A stretch of DNA of 64,000 nt from assembly GCF_001423615.1 (NCBI RefSeq), contig NZ_LMOU01000001.1, positions 2,744,672 through 2,808,671 on the forward strand. Direction: 5' to 3'. Source of the DNA: Microbacterium sp. Leaf159 (GTDB lineage Bacteria; Actinomycetota; Actinomycetes; Actinomycetales; Microbacteriaceae). The position numbers and the translations under genes were made by a program. The first letter of the stretch is position 1, and every line of letters begins with the position of its first letter. Below the pieces are notes generated by a model. That model was not told the origin of the DNA. It did no database searches and saw only the letters and a program-made list of their open reading frames with translations. Shown here piece after piece: positions 51,146 to 60,873 of this stretch.

Positions 51146-53733
51146 CCCGCCGTGCACCCGGGATCCCGCACACCTCGCAGGCCACCGCCTTCCCCCTCGG
51201 CGGGATCGGGACCGGCAACGTCTCGGTGGGCGCCCGCGGCGAACTGCGCGACTGGGAGTTCGAGAACCTGCCGGACAAGGGCAGGCGCAACCCGCACTCG
51301 TTCTTCGCGATACATGCCGCGCCCGAGCGCGGGCCCGCCGTCACGCGCGTGCTGGAGGCGCGGCTCACGGGGCGGCATGATGCGGACGCCGGCTACGCGT
51401 TCGATCAGCTCGCCGGACTCCCGCGCCTCGACGCCGCGACGCTGCACGGCGAGTACCCCGTCGTCGACATCGACTTCACGGATGCGGTGCTTCCGGTCGA
51501 CGTCTCGCTGCGCGCGTTCACGCCCCTGGTGCCCCTGGACGCCGATGCCTCCGGCATCCCCGCGGCAGTGCTCCGCTATCGCGTCACGAACCCGGGCGAT
51601 GAGACCGTGGCCGTCACCGTGGTCGGCAGCGTCTCGCACACGGCTGGTCGAGGGACGCCGGGACCGGAAGCGCCCTGGGGCATGCGCGCGACGCAGAACG
51701 TGCGCTGGCGCGAGGACGGGGACGTGCGAGGCCTGGACTTCGGAATCGACCTGCCCGACGACGACCCGGGGTACGGAACCCTCAGCCTCACCACGACCGA
51801 CCCCTCGACGACGGCCAAGCCGCAATGGGTCACCAGCTACTGGCCGGACGGCGCGCGACTGTTCTGGAACGACCTCAGCGACGACGGACTGCTGCAGGCA
51901 GAGCCGCGCCTCACTCTCGAAGACCGTCCGCGCGGCCTGTTCGCCGAACTCGACGCCGACCCGGGCGCCGTGCCTCTGACCGAGGAGCAGATGCTCGCGA
52001 AGCTGCCGCGCCTGCGCACAGGGTCTCTCGGCATCGTGCATGCGCTGGCCCCGGGGGAGAGCCGCGACTTCGAGTTCGTGCTGTCGTGGAGCTTCCCGAA
52101 CCGTCGCCGAGGGTGGCACGGGCACATCGTGTTCGCGGATCCGCCCGGCGACGACATCGTGAAGAACCACTACGCGACCCTCTGGCCGGACGCCTGGGCC
52201 GCGGCTGCACACCTGCACGCGAACCTCACGGATCTCGAGGCCACGACGGATGCCTTCGTCGAAGCGCTCTACGGGGGCTCCCTGGACCCGGTCCTCGCCG
52301 ATGCGATCGGCGCGAACATCGCCGCTGCGCGATCCACGACAGGCTTCGTCCTCGAGTCTCCGAACGCTGAACTGGGTGAGGGCCCGGTGTTCGCCGCATG
52401 GGAGGGGTCGTTCGACCACGGCGGTTCCTGCGAGGGAACGTGCACTCACGTCTGGTCGTATGCGCAGACGCTCGCCTGGCTCTTCCCGTCGCTCGAGCGC
52501 AGCGCCCGCCGTGTCGAGTACCTGCTCGAGACCGACGAGGCCGGTGCGCAGAAGTTCCGTGGCAACCGCGTCTTCGGCGGACCCTCGTGGTTCATGGGGC
52601 CTGCGGTCGACGGACAGCTCGGCACGCTGCTGCGCCTGCACCGCGAGTGGCGGTTCAGTGGGGACGACGGGTTCCTGTGTGAGCTGTGGCCGGCGGCATC
52701 CCGCACTCTGGACTACGCGATCCGTGAGTGGGACCGCGACGGCGACGGCCTGCTCGACGGGGAGATGCACAACACCTACGACATCGAGTTCCACGGGGCG
52801 GAGCCGCTCGCGAACGGCGTGTACCTGGCGGCGCTCCGCGCTGGGGTCAGGATGGCGCGGCACCTCGGCGAGACGGAGCGTGCCGTGGCCTGGGCGCATC
52901 GCGCCGACCACGTGGCCGCCGCGATGGACGAGACGCTCTGGAACGGGGAGTACTACCGACAGGTGATCGACGACCCGGATTCTCATCGCTACCAGTACGG
53001 CGACGGAGTGCTGTCGGATCAGCTTCTCGGTCAGTTCCACGCCTCCGTGAACGGCCTGGGCAGCATCCTGCGCCCGGAGCGTATCGAGTCGGCTCTCGCA
53101 GCGGTCGTCGCGCACAACTTCCGCGACGATCTCACCGCGCACGAGAGCACCCAGCGCGTGTACGCCCTCAACGGTGAGGGCGGGCTGCTGCTCGCCTCCT
53201 GGCCGCGCGGCGGACGCCCGGCGATCCCGTTCGTCTACTCCGACGAGGTGTGGACGGGGATCGAGCACCAGGTCGCCGCGTCGCTGCTGTTCGCCGGCCG
53301 CGTCGATGATGCGCTGCGCATCGAACGGGCACTGCGCTCGCGCTACGACGGCACCCACCGCAGCCCGTGGAACGAGATCGAGTGCGGCAACCACTACGCC
53401 CGCTCACTCGCATCGTGGGCGCTGCTGCTCGGCGCGAGCGGAGCGCAGTGGGATGCGCCTGCCGCGACACTGGCCTTCGCACCCGCGACCGACGGGCCCT
53501 TCCGAAGCCTGTTCACGACGGGGGCCGGCTGGGGTCGGGTCGAGATCGACGATGAGACGCTGACGCTGCATCTCGACGGCGGCGCTCTCGACCTCGACGA
53601 CCTGCGGCTGCGTGAGCGCAGCATCGGCCGCGGCATCCGCCTCCGAGCCGGAGAGACGCAGAGCTTCCCGTTCGGAGACTCCCAGACCATTCGACCGACC
53701 AGCACCACCAGCACCATCGGAGAGGCATCATGA
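51142..53733 (+). CDS. GH116 family glycosidase, probable exo-D-arabinofuranosidase
   Basis: 863 residues, no signal peptide. The N-terminal beta domain starts FPLGGIGTGNVSVGARGELR (GBA2-type) and the C-terminal (alpha/alpha)6 barrel contains GSCEGTCTHVWSYAQ with candidate nucleophile E431 and NTYDIEF with candidate acid/base D547. GH116 includes beta-glucosidases, beta-xylosidases and an exo-beta-D-arabinofuranosidase known from Microbacterium. In this context removal of terminal beta-D-Araf caps is the best guess. It is the first full gene of the operator-controlled operon and overlaps the isomerase gene by ATGA. Confidence 0.87.
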   Translation: MTRRAPGIPHTSQATAFPLGGIGTGNVSVGARGELRDWEFENLPDKGRRNPHSFFAIHAAPERGPAVTRVLEARLTGRHDADAGYAFDQLAGLPRLDAATLHGEYPVVDIDFTDAVLPVDVSLRAFTPLVPLDADASGIPAAVLRYRVTNPGDETVAVTVVGSVSHTAGRGTPGPEAPWGMRATQNVRWREDGDVRGLDFGIDLPDDDPGYGTLSLTTTDPSTTAKPQWVTSYWPDGARLFWNDLSDDGLLQAEPRLTLEDRPRGLFAELDADPGAVPLTEEQMLAKLPRLRTGSLGIVHALAPGESRDFEFVLSWSFPNRRRGWHGHIVFADPPGDDIVKNHYATLWPDAWAAAAHLHANLTDLEATTDAFVEALYGGSLDPVLADAIGANIAAARSTTGFVLESPNAELGEGPVFAAWEGSFDHGGSCEGTCTHVWSYAQTLAWLFPSLERSARRVEYLLETDEAGAQKFRGNRVFGGPSWFMGPAVDGQLGTLLRLHREWRFSGDDGFLCELWPAASRTLDYAIREWDRDGDGLLDGEMHNTYDIEFHGAEPLANGVYLAALRAGVRMARHLGETERAVAWAHRADHVAAAMDETLWNGEYYRQVIDDPDSHRYQYGDGVLSDQLLGQFHASVNGLGSILRPERIESALAAVVAHNFRDDLTAHESTQRVYALNGEGGLLLASWPRGGRPAIPFVYSDEVWTGIEHQVAASLLFAGRVDDALRIERALRSRYDGTHRSPWNEIECGNHYARSLASWALLLGASGAQWDAPAATLAFAPATDGPFRSLFTTGAGWGRVEIDDETLTLHLDGGALDLDDLRLRERSIGRGIRLRAGETQSFPFGDSQTIRPTSTTSTIGEAS

Positions 53734-55364
53734 CCACCTACACCCTGCCCACACCGGCATCCCGACCTGCAGCCGCGCCGAAGACCGCGTATCTGATCGC
53801 CTCCGGCGACCTGCGCGAAGCGGCGAACACCGGCGGCTGGCCCGTGCAGGTGGAGCTCGAGGCGGGCGTCACCGGCGTTTTCCAGGATCTCGGCTGGACA
53901 GTCATCCGCGCCAACGACGTCGACCCCGCGACCGGGCACGGCTTCATCTCGAGTCAGCGCATGGGTCTCGAGGTCTTCAAGAACATCCCCACGGATGCTC
54001 CGCTCATCGTCGCCGAGGCCGTGTGGCAGTACTCGCACCACGTGCTCGCGGGGCTGCGCACGCACGAGGGCCCGATCCTCACGGTCGCGAACTTCGCCGG
54101 CGACTGGCCCGGCCTCGTCGGACTGCTCGGCCTGAACGCCGGCCTCACCAAGATGGACAAGCCCTATTCGTCGATCTGGTCGGTCGACTTCACGGACGAC
54201 TGGTTCACGGCGGGCATCAAGGAGTGGACCGAGACCGGGTCGATCACGCATGATGCTTCGCACGTGCGTCCGCTGCCGGAGCTGCCGGACAGCCCCGAGA
54301 AGGCGCTGGGAGAGGCGCTCGCCGCAGAGCTGCTCGCTGAGAAGGCCATCATCGGGGTCTTCGACGAGGGCTGCATGGGCATGTACAACGCGATCTTCGA
54401 CGACGAGCTACTGAACCGCACCGGCATCTACAAGGAGCGTCTCTCGCAGTCGGCGCTCTACGCAGAGATGCTGAACGTCACCGATGACGAGGCGGATGCC
54501 GCCTACACCTGGCTCACGGATGCCGGCATGACGTTCCGGTACGGCGAGGACGCCGAGACCGAGCTGACGCGCGAGCAGGTGCAGTGGCAGCTGAAGATGT
54601 ACATCGCCGCCCTCCGCATCGCCGACGACTTCGGGCTCGATGCGGTCGGCATCCAGTATCAGCAGGGTCTGAAGGACCTCGTGCCGGCCTCTGACCTCGC
54701 CGAGGGAATCCTGAACTCGACCGAGCGTCCTCCGGTGACCTCCCGCGACGGCTCGCGGGTGCTGCACGAGGGCCGCGCCTTCCCGCACTTCAACGAGGCC
54801 GACGAGGGCGTCGCGGTCGACGCGCTCGTCACCGACCGGGTGTGGCGCGCGATGGGGCTCGTGCCCGACAACACGCTGCACGACGTGCGCTGGGGCGAGG
54901 ACTTCGACGGGCAGTTCGTCTGGGTCTACGAGATCTCGGGCTCGGTGCCCGCGTCTCACCTCGGCGGATGGCAGAACGCCGAGGGGTGGCGCCAGGGCCA
55001 TGTCTTCTTCCCCGGGGGCGGCGCGACGATCAACGGCGTCTCGAAGCCGGGCGAGATCGTGCTGTCGCGTGTGTTCATCGCCGACGGCATCCTGCAGGCC
55101 GACATCTTCCGGGCCTCGGTCGTCGAGCTGCCGGCCGAGGAGACTCAGCGCCGCAAGGATGCGACGAACCCCGAGTGGCCGATCGCCCACGTGGTGCTGC
55201 ACGGCATCTCGCGCGACCAGTTCATGGCCCGCCACAAGGCCAACCACGCGCAGCTCGTCTACGCGCCGGATGCCGAGACCGCCGACAAGGCCCTCATCGC
55301 GAAGGCTGCGATGTTCGCCGGCATGGGGATCAAGGTCAACCTGGTCGGAGACGTCGCGATCTGA
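53730..55364 (+). CDS. L-fucose/D-arabinose isomerase-like protein
   Basis: 544 residues, in the length range of L-fucose isomerases. The FucI-type middle domain contains VFDEGCMGMYNAIFDD with E213 as probable metal ligand, and the C-terminal part ends with a conserved HKANHAQLVYAP. L-fucose isomerases also convert D-arabinose to D-ribulose, because the two sugars share C2-C4 configuration. In an arabinan regulon this gives D-ribulose, which a kinase not in this window would phosphorylate. Start overlaps GH116. Whether it is catalytically a FucI or a more distant member needs alignment. Confidence 0.8.
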   Translation: MTTYTLPTPASRPAAAPKTAYLIASGDLREAANTGGWPVQVELEAGVTGVFQDLGWTVIRANDVDPATGHGFISSQRMGLEVFKNIPTDAPLIVAEAVWQYSHHVLAGLRTHEGPILTVANFAGDWPGLVGLLGLNAGLTKMDKPYSSIWSVDFTDDWFTAGIKEWTETGSITHDASHVRPLPELPDSPEKALGEALAAELLAEKAIIGVFDEGCMGMYNAIFDDELLNRTGIYKERLSQSALYAEMLNVTDDEADAAYTWLTDAGMTFRYGEDAETELTREQVQWQLKMYIAALRIADDFGLDAVGIQYQQGLKDLVPASDLAEGILNSTERPPVTSRDGSRVLHEGRAFPHFNEADEGVAVDALVTDRVWRAMGLVPDNTLHDVRWGEDFDGQFVWVYEISGSVPASHLGGWQNAEGWRQGHVFFPGGGATINGVSKPGEIVLSRVFIADGILQADIFRASVVELPAEETQRRKDATNPEWPIAHVVLHGISRDQFMARHKANHAQLVYAPDAETADKALIAKAAMFAGMGIKVNLVGDVAI

Positions 55365-55411
55365 GCGAGGGGGCTGCGGGCTTCCGGCCTGCGGATCATT
55401 ACAGTGAGGGG

Positions 55412-56434
55412 ATGAGCCCGGCGAGACGCGTGACGATCACCGACATCGCGCGGCTCGCCGGGGTCTCGCCCGGGGCGGTCTCGTTCGCTCTGAACGGTCG
55501 CCCGGGGGTGAGTGCCGAGACGCGCGCCCGCATCCTCGAGGTCGCCGCACAGCACGATTGGCTGCCCAGCTCGACGGCGCGGGCGCTGGCGGGTGCGCGT
55601 GCCGGAGTCATCGGATTCGCGGTGAACCGGCCCGCACGCACGCTGGGCGCCGAAGCCTTCTTCACCGATCTCATGGCCGGCGTGCAGTCGGCTCTCGCGC
55701 CGCATCGTCTCGCGCTGCAGACGGTGCTCGTGGCGTCGATCGACGACGAGATCGCGACCTATCGGCGCTGGCGCAGCTCGCACCAGGTCGACGGGGTGGT
55801 CGTGATCGATCCCCGTGACGATGATCCGCGGATGCCGGTGCTGCGCGATCTCGGCCTCCCCGCTGTCGTCATCGGCAGCGTCCGTTCCGCGCTCGGACAT
55901 CCTGCGACTCTGCAGGTCGACGACCGACGCGTCGCGCACGCGCTCTTCGAGCACCTCGTCGGTCTCGGTCATCGCCGCATCGCCTATGTCTCGGGTCCGG
56001 CCGAATTCCAGCACACCAGGCTGCGGTCCGAAGCCCTGTCGGGGCTGGCCGCCCGGGGGATCGCCGGTGCGGTGATCCCGACCGACTCGTCACCGGCCGC
56101 GGCGTCCGCCGCTCTCGTCCGGCTGCTCGCGGACGAGGCATCGCCGAGTGCTGTCGTCTTCGACAGCGACGTGATGGCCATCGCGGGCCTCCGAGCCGCA
56201 CAGGAGCGCCGCATCGCGGTGCCCTCCGCTCTGTCGATCGCGTCGTTCGACGATTCGACGGTGGCCGCACTCGTGCATCCGTCGATCACGGCCATGACGC
56301 GAGACACGTTCGGACTCGGAGCGGATGCCGCGAACTTCCTGATCGAGCAGATCGCCGCGCCAGCGCCGCTTCCCGACCGCAGCGGTTCGGTGCCGGTGCT
56401 GACAGTGCGCGAGAGCACGGCGCAGGCGGGCTGA
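55412..56434 (+). CDS. LacI-family regulator, second copy
   Basis: 340 residues. Helix-turn-helix TITDIARLAGVSPGAVSFAL and hinge SSTARALAGAR, then a sugar-sensing core ending VPVLTVRES. It differs from the first LacI in recognition helix (SPGAVSFALNG against SPATVSRVFNG), so it should bind a different site. TACAGT at 55400 lies six bases before the ATG, with GAGGGG between. It converges with the GH5-like gene and is the likely regulator of the following mannosidase pair. Confidence 0.9.
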   Translation: MSPARRVTITDIARLAGVSPGAVSFALNGRPGVSAETRARILEVAAQHDWLPSSTARALAGARAGVIGFAVNRPARTLGAEAFFTDLMAGVQSALAPHRLALQTVLVASIDDEIATYRRWRSSHQVDGVVVIDPRDDDPRMPVLRDLGLPAVVIGSVRSALGHPATLQVDDRRVAHALFEHLVGLGHRRIAYVSGPAEFQHTRLRSEALSGLAARGIAGAVIPTDSSPAAASAALVRLLADEASPSAVVFDSDVMAIAGLRAAQERRIAVPSALSIASFDDSTVAALVHPSITAMTRDTFGLGADAANFLIEQIAAPAPLPDRSGSVPVLTVRESTAQAG

Positions 56435-56458
56435 GACCCGCGCGCCGGTGGTCTCGGG

Positions 56459-57760
56459 CTACTCCGCCCGGTGCTCGACCACCGTGTTCTGCGACTCGTA
56501 CGACCAGGGCTCGACGGTCGGACGGACGAGTTCGGTGATGCCGCGCGCCGCGAGCACGGTCGGATCCGCGGCATCCTTCGAGGTGATGAACGCGGGGTCG
56601 GCTCCGGCCTCGCACGCATCGACCCAGGCCTGGAAGATCGAGCCTCCGGGGCTCATCGCGCCGCGGCTGACGGGAGTCTCGGCCTCGTCAACCTCGACGA
56701 CGATCCCGAGGGTGCGCGTCGGCGTCTCGCGTCGTTCCCGCAGCTCGGGGATCAGCTCGGCGAACCGGCGTCCGATCGGCTTCGCCTCGCCGTTCTGGTC
56801 GACCAGGCCCAGCGTGTACTCGAGTTCGGGGAAGTCCGCGAGACTGCGGCTCACATCGTGCGAGCACCACCACGTGACACCCCAGAGGTCGTCGGTGCGC
56901 ACGACCGAGCGCAGGGTGGCCTCGAGGAAGTCGGGGGTCTGCTCCGGTGTCAGGCAGTTCGAGGGGGCGCCGACCTCCTGCAGCCAGATCGGCTTTCCGT
57001 GTTCCGTGCTGAAGGCGCGGGCGAGCTCGATCATGTACTCGGCGTGGCGATCGGATGCGACGGAGCGGCCGCCGTACTTCTGCGCCGTGCCGTTGAAGAT
57101 CCACGAGTGCACGGTCGTGATGTCACCGAGGCGCGAGGCGAGCGCCGGCGTGAACCCGTGGCCGTCCATGTACCAGGCGGCGTCGTACTCGCTGTGCACG
57201 TGCTGCTGCCTCGGCGCCGAGCTGTGCGCGGCATCGAGGAGCGTGGTGATCCAGTTCGCGGCCTCGGCCTCGGTGACCGGCCAGGGGGAGGGGTGGGTCC
57301 GTGCCGAGAACTGGTTCGTCTCGTTGCCGAGCGTGAAACCGAGGAAGTTGTCGGCGTCGCCCAGCCGCTCGCCCAGACGTGTGACGAGTTCGGCCTGGCC
57401 GCTCAGGGCATCGGGGTGGGTGAACATGTTCTTGTCGTGCCACGTGAACAGCCACGACGGGATGAAGTCGAAACTCGACAGATGCCCTTGGATCACGTCG
57501 ACGCTCGCGTCGAGCCCGAACTCCGCGGCGACGTCGACCACCGCACGCACGTCGTCGACGGCTGGGGCGCGGATCAGGGTGCGGTTCGGCTGCAGCACCG
57601 TCCACAGCGGGAAGATGCGCAGGTGATCGAGGCCCAGCTCGGCGAGCGCGGCGAAGTCCCGGCGCACCTCGTCGAGGTCGAGCGACATCCACGCGTGCAT
57701 CCACTGGGAGCGGGGCGTGTAGTTGGCGCCGAAGCGAAGAGGGGCGTCAGAGGAGGGCAT
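56459..57760 (-). CDS. GH5-like glycosidase (subfamily 18-like, probable beta-mannosidase)
   Basis: 433 residues, no signal peptide. Clan GH-A barrel with acid/base E147 in LGNETNQF and nucleophile E262 in IWLQEVGAP. The opening [20 protein letters not shown] and [15 protein letters not shown] are typical of actinobacterial and bifidobacterial GH5_18 enzymes, described as beta-mannosidases acting on the Man-beta-1,4-GlcNAc core of N-glycans. Divergent partner is a GH38 alpha-mannosidase, which fits stepwise trimming of a mannosyl glycan in the cytoplasm. Confidence 0.8.
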   Translation of the reverse strand: MPSSDAPLRFGANYTPRSQWMHAWMSLDLDEVRRDFAALAELGLDHLRIFPLWTVLQPNRTLIRAPAVDDVRAVVDVAAEFGLDASVDVIQGHLSSFDFIPSWLFTWHDKNMFTHPDALSGQAELVTRLGERLGDADNFLGFTLGNETNQFSARTHPSPWPVTEAEAANWITTLLDAAHSSAPRQQHVHSEYDAAWYMDGHGFTPALASRLGDITTVHSWIFNGTAQKYGGRSVASDRHAEYMIELARAFSTEHGKPIWLQEVGAPSNCLTPEQTPDFLEATLRSVVRTDDLWGVTWWCSHDVSRSLADFPELEYTLGLVDQNGEAKPIGRRFAELIPELRERRETPTRTLGIVVEVDEAETPVSRGAMSPGGSIFQAWVDACEAGADPAFITSKDAADPTVLAARGITELVRPTVEPWSYESQNTVVEHRAE

Positions 57761-57810
57761 CGCTGTCCTTTCGGGGGTCGGTGCACAGACTCTAACGCGA
57801 TTCGGCTCTC

Positions 57811-57834
57811 GCAGCTATATCGCTTTAGTAAAAT
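57811..57834. promoter_or_regulatory. AT-rich divergent promoter of the mannosidase pair
   Basis: A conspicuous AT-rich island containing CTATATC and TTTAGTAAA (57824-57832), the latter a 9-bp palindrome overlapping TAAAAT (57829), a possible -10 for the GH38 gene. It carries none of the GAAATCGATTTC operators, so this pair is outside the first LacI regulon. Confidence 0.5.
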
Positions 57835-57869
57835 AGGCTGAGAAACCCGGCTTCGATGGAGAACACCGC

Positions 57870-60863
57870 ATGCATGATGGCACCTCGCTCACCGTAGGCC
57901 GCGTCAGGCGGGTGCTCGACGAGCGCATCCGCCCGGCGATCCACTCGGCATCCGTGCCGCTGGAGGTGGAGGTCAACGAGCTGCCGGGGGAGCCGATCAG
58001 CCCGAGTGCCGGGCTCGCGCTCGACTTCTCACCCGCGTCCGTCCCGAGCGCGTGGGGTCCGGCCTGGTCGACCACGTGGTTCCGGCTCTCGGGCCGCGTC
58101 CCCACAGAATGGGCGGGCCGCCGCGTCGAGGCTCTGATCGACCTCGGCTTCAGCGATCACATGCCCGGCTTCCAATGCGAGGCGCTCGCCTACCGCCCCG
58201 ACGGCACGCCGATCAAGAGCATCAACCCGCGCAATCAGTGGCTGCCGATGGCCGACGCCGCCCACAGCGACGAGCCGGTCGAGCTCTACCTCGAGGCGGC
58301 CGCCAACCCGGTGCTGCTCGACCATCACCCCTTCCTGCCGACGCAGGAGGGCGACATCCGCACCTCGTCGCGTGAGCCGCTGTATCGCCTCCGACGCCTC
58401 GACCTCGCGGTGTTCGAGACCGAGGTGTACGAGCTGTCCCTCGACCTCGAGGTGCTGTTCGAGCTGCAGGCCGAGCTGCCCGAGACCTCTCCTCGTCGCA
58501 TGCAGATCCTGCAGGCGATGGACGATGCCCTCGACGTGCTCGATCTGCAGCATGTCGCGGCGACGGCATCCGACGCCCGTGCCGTGCTGGTCCCTGCCCT
58601 CGCTGCTCCGGCAGAGGCCAGCGCGCACCGTGTCTCGGCCGTCGGGCACGCGCACATCGACTCGGCCTGGCTGTGGCCGCTGCGCGAGACGATCCGCAAG
58701 GTCGCTCGCACGACGTCGTCGATGACGACGCTGATCGAGGAGCAGCCGGAGTTCCGTTACGGCATGTCCAGCGCGCAGCAGTACGCCTGGCTCAAAGAGC
58801 ACCGCCCCGAGGTGTGGGAGCGCGTCAAGGCCGCCGTGACCGACGGACGCTTCCTGCCGCTCGGCGGCATGTGGGTCGAATCCGACACCGTGATGCCCTC
58901 GGGTGAATCGCTCGTGCGGCAGTTCTCGTACGGTCAGCGATTCTTCGAGCGCGAGTTCGGCATCCGCTCGAAGGGCGTCTGGCTGCCCGACAGCTTCGGA
59001 TACTCGCCAGCGCTGCCGCAGCTCATGCGCCGCGCAGGATTCGAGTGGTTCTTCACTCAGAAGATCTCGTGGAATCAGCAGAACGTGTTCCCGCACCACA
59101 GCTTCCTCTGGGAGGGCATCGACGGGTCGCAGGTGTTCACGCACTTCCCGTCGATGGACACCTACAACTCTCAGCTCAGCGGAGAGGAGCTCGCGAAGGC
59201 GTCGAGGCAGTTCAAGGAGAACCGCGTCAGCTCGCGGTCGATCGCCCCGGTCGGCTACGGTGACGGCGGTGGCGGCACCACCCGCGAGATGACGGGCAAA
59301 GCGAAGCGGCTGCAGAACCTCGAGGGCAGTCCGCGCGTCGAGTGGGAGCATCCCGATGACTTCTTCGAAGCCGCTCGCGCCGAGATCCCGCATCCGGCCG
59401 TCTGGGTCGGCGAGCTGTACCTCGAGCTGCACCGCGGAACCCTGACCAGCCAGCACGCCACGAAGGCGCTGCACCGCTGGTCGGAGCACGCCCTCGTCGA
59501 GGCCGAACTGTGGGCGGCGACGGATGCCGTGCGCACCGGCGCCGCGTACCCGAAAGCCGAGTTCGACCGCCTGTGGGAGACCGTGCTGCTGCACGAGTTC
59601 CACGACATCCTGCCCGGCACGTCCATAGCGTGGGTGCATCGTGAAGCCGTCGAGGTGCTCTCGAGTGTGCTCTCGGATGCGCAGGATCTCGCAGCCGCCG
59701 CCCGCCGGTCGCTCGCCGGTGAGGGAGAGCACGAGCTGCGGTTCGTGCCGACCTCGGTCGGAGGCGGTCGCGCTCTGGGTGCCGCGTTCGTCGAGGCGCC
59801 AGCCGCGGCATCCGTCCTGCTCTCGGGCGAGAACGGCGGATGGCGCCTCGAGAACGAGCTCGTCTCGGTGCTGGTGTCTGCGGAAGGCCTGATCGTCTCG
59901 GCGGTCGACAAGGCATCCGGTCGCGAGGCCGTGGCCGAGGGTCGCGCGGCGAACCTGTTCCAGCTGCACCAGGACTTCCCCAACATGTGGGATGCGTGGG
60001 ACATCGACAAGTACTACCGCAACAGCGTCGAGGACCTCACCGGCGTCGCATCGATGTCGGCATCCGTCGTCGATGGCACAGCCAGCGTCGTGGTGACCCG
60101 GGCGTTCTCGGAATCGACGATCGAGCAGACGATCATCCTCGCTCCCGGCTCCCGCACGGTGGCGTTGCGGTGCGACATCGACTGGCACGAGACCGAGAAG
60201 CTGCTCAAGCTCGCGTTCCCGCTCGACATCCAGGCCGCGAACACCGAGGCCGAGACGCAGTTCGGCTACCAGTCACGCGTGACGCACACGAACACGAGCT
60301 GGGAGGCGGCGAAGTTCGAGACCTCGATGCACCGGTTCGTGCTGGTGCGCGAACAGGACTTCGGCGTCGCCCTCGTGAACGACTCGATCTACGGCTACGA
60401 CACGTCGCGCGAGGTGTCGGATGACGCGGTCACCACGACCGTGCGACTGTCGCTGCTGCGGGCGCCGCGGTTCCCCGATCCCGACACCGATCACGGTCAC
60501 CACACGATCGAGGTGGGCATGGTGATCGGAGCGGATGCCGCGCTCGCGACGGCCGAGGGGATCACCCTCAACAGCCCGGCGACGCTCGTGCGCGGCGCCC
60601 GGGAGGTTGACGCGCTCGTAGCGGTGGAGGGCGAGGGCATCGTCGTGTCGGGGGTGAAGCTCGCGGACGACGGATCCGGCGATGTGATCGTGCGGGTCTA
60701 CGAGGCGCTCGGGCGGCGCGTGGCGGGCTCGGTGGTCGCGGACTTCGAACACCGCGAGATCCACGAGGTGTCGCTGATCGAGGATGCGCTCGACGATGCG
60801 CGCATGGGTGGCGAGCTGAGACTGCGACCGTTCGAGGTGCGGACGCTGCGCATCGTCCGCTGA
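57870..60863 (+). CDS. Alpha-mannosidase (GH38)
   Basis: 997 residues, no signal peptide. After a beta-rich N-terminal domain of about 250 residues comes the GH38 barrel: zinc-binding GHAHIDSAWLWP with H260, H262 and D264, nucleophile D374 in WLPDSFGYSPALPQL, and zinc ligand H in HEFHDILPGTSIAWVH. C-terminal beta domains follow. It hydrolyses alpha-mannosides, for example alpha-1,2/1,3/1,6 mannose of N-glycans or lipoarabinomannan mannan. GGAG precedes the ATG by eight bases. It converges with the DUF2252 gene across 10 bases. Confidence 0.93.
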   Translation: MHDGTSLTVGRVRRVLDERIRPAIHSASVPLEVEVNELPGEPISPSAGLALDFSPASVPSAWGPAWSTTWFRLSGRVPTEWAGRRVEALIDLGFSDHMPGFQCEALAYRPDGTPIKSINPRNQWLPMADAAHSDEPVELYLEAAANPVLLDHHPFLPTQEGDIRTSSREPLYRLRRLDLAVFETEVYELSLDLEVLFELQAELPETSPRRMQILQAMDDALDVLDLQHVAATASDARAVLVPALAAPAEASAHRVSAVGHAHIDSAWLWPLRETIRKVARTTSSMTTLIEEQPEFRYGMSSAQQYAWLKEHRPEVWERVKAAVTDGRFLPLGGMWVESDTVMPSGESLVRQFSYGQRFFEREFGIRSKGVWLPDSFGYSPALPQLMRRAGFEWFFTQKISWNQQNVFPHHSFLWEGIDGSQVFTHFPSMDTYNSQLSGEELAKASRQFKENRVSSRSIAPVGYGDGGGGTTREMTGKAKRLQNLEGSPRVEWEHPDDFFEAARAEIPHPAVWVGELYLELHRGTLTSQHATKALHRWSEHALVEAELWAATDAVRTGAAYPKAEFDRLWETVLLHEFHDILPGTSIAWVHREAVEVLSSVLSDAQDLAAAARRSLAGEGEHELRFVPTSVGGGRALGAAFVEAPAAASVLLSGENGGWRLENELVSVLVSAEGLIVSAVDKASGREAVAEGRAANLFQLHQDFPNMWDAWDIDKYYRNSVEDLTGVASMSASVVDGTASVVVTRAFSESTIEQTIILAPGSRTVALRCDIDWHETEKLLKLAFPLDIQAANTEAETQFGYQSRVTHTNTSWEAAKFETSMHRFVLVREQDFGVALVNDSIYGYDTSREVSDDAVTTTVRLSLLRAPRFPDPDTDHGHHTIEVGMVIGADAALATAEGITLNSPATLVRGAREVDALVAVEGEGIVVSGVKLADDGSGDVIVRVYEALGRRVAGSVVADFEHREIHEVSLIEDALDDARMGGELRLRPFEVRTLRIVR

Positions 60864-60873
60864 CGGCTCGGGA

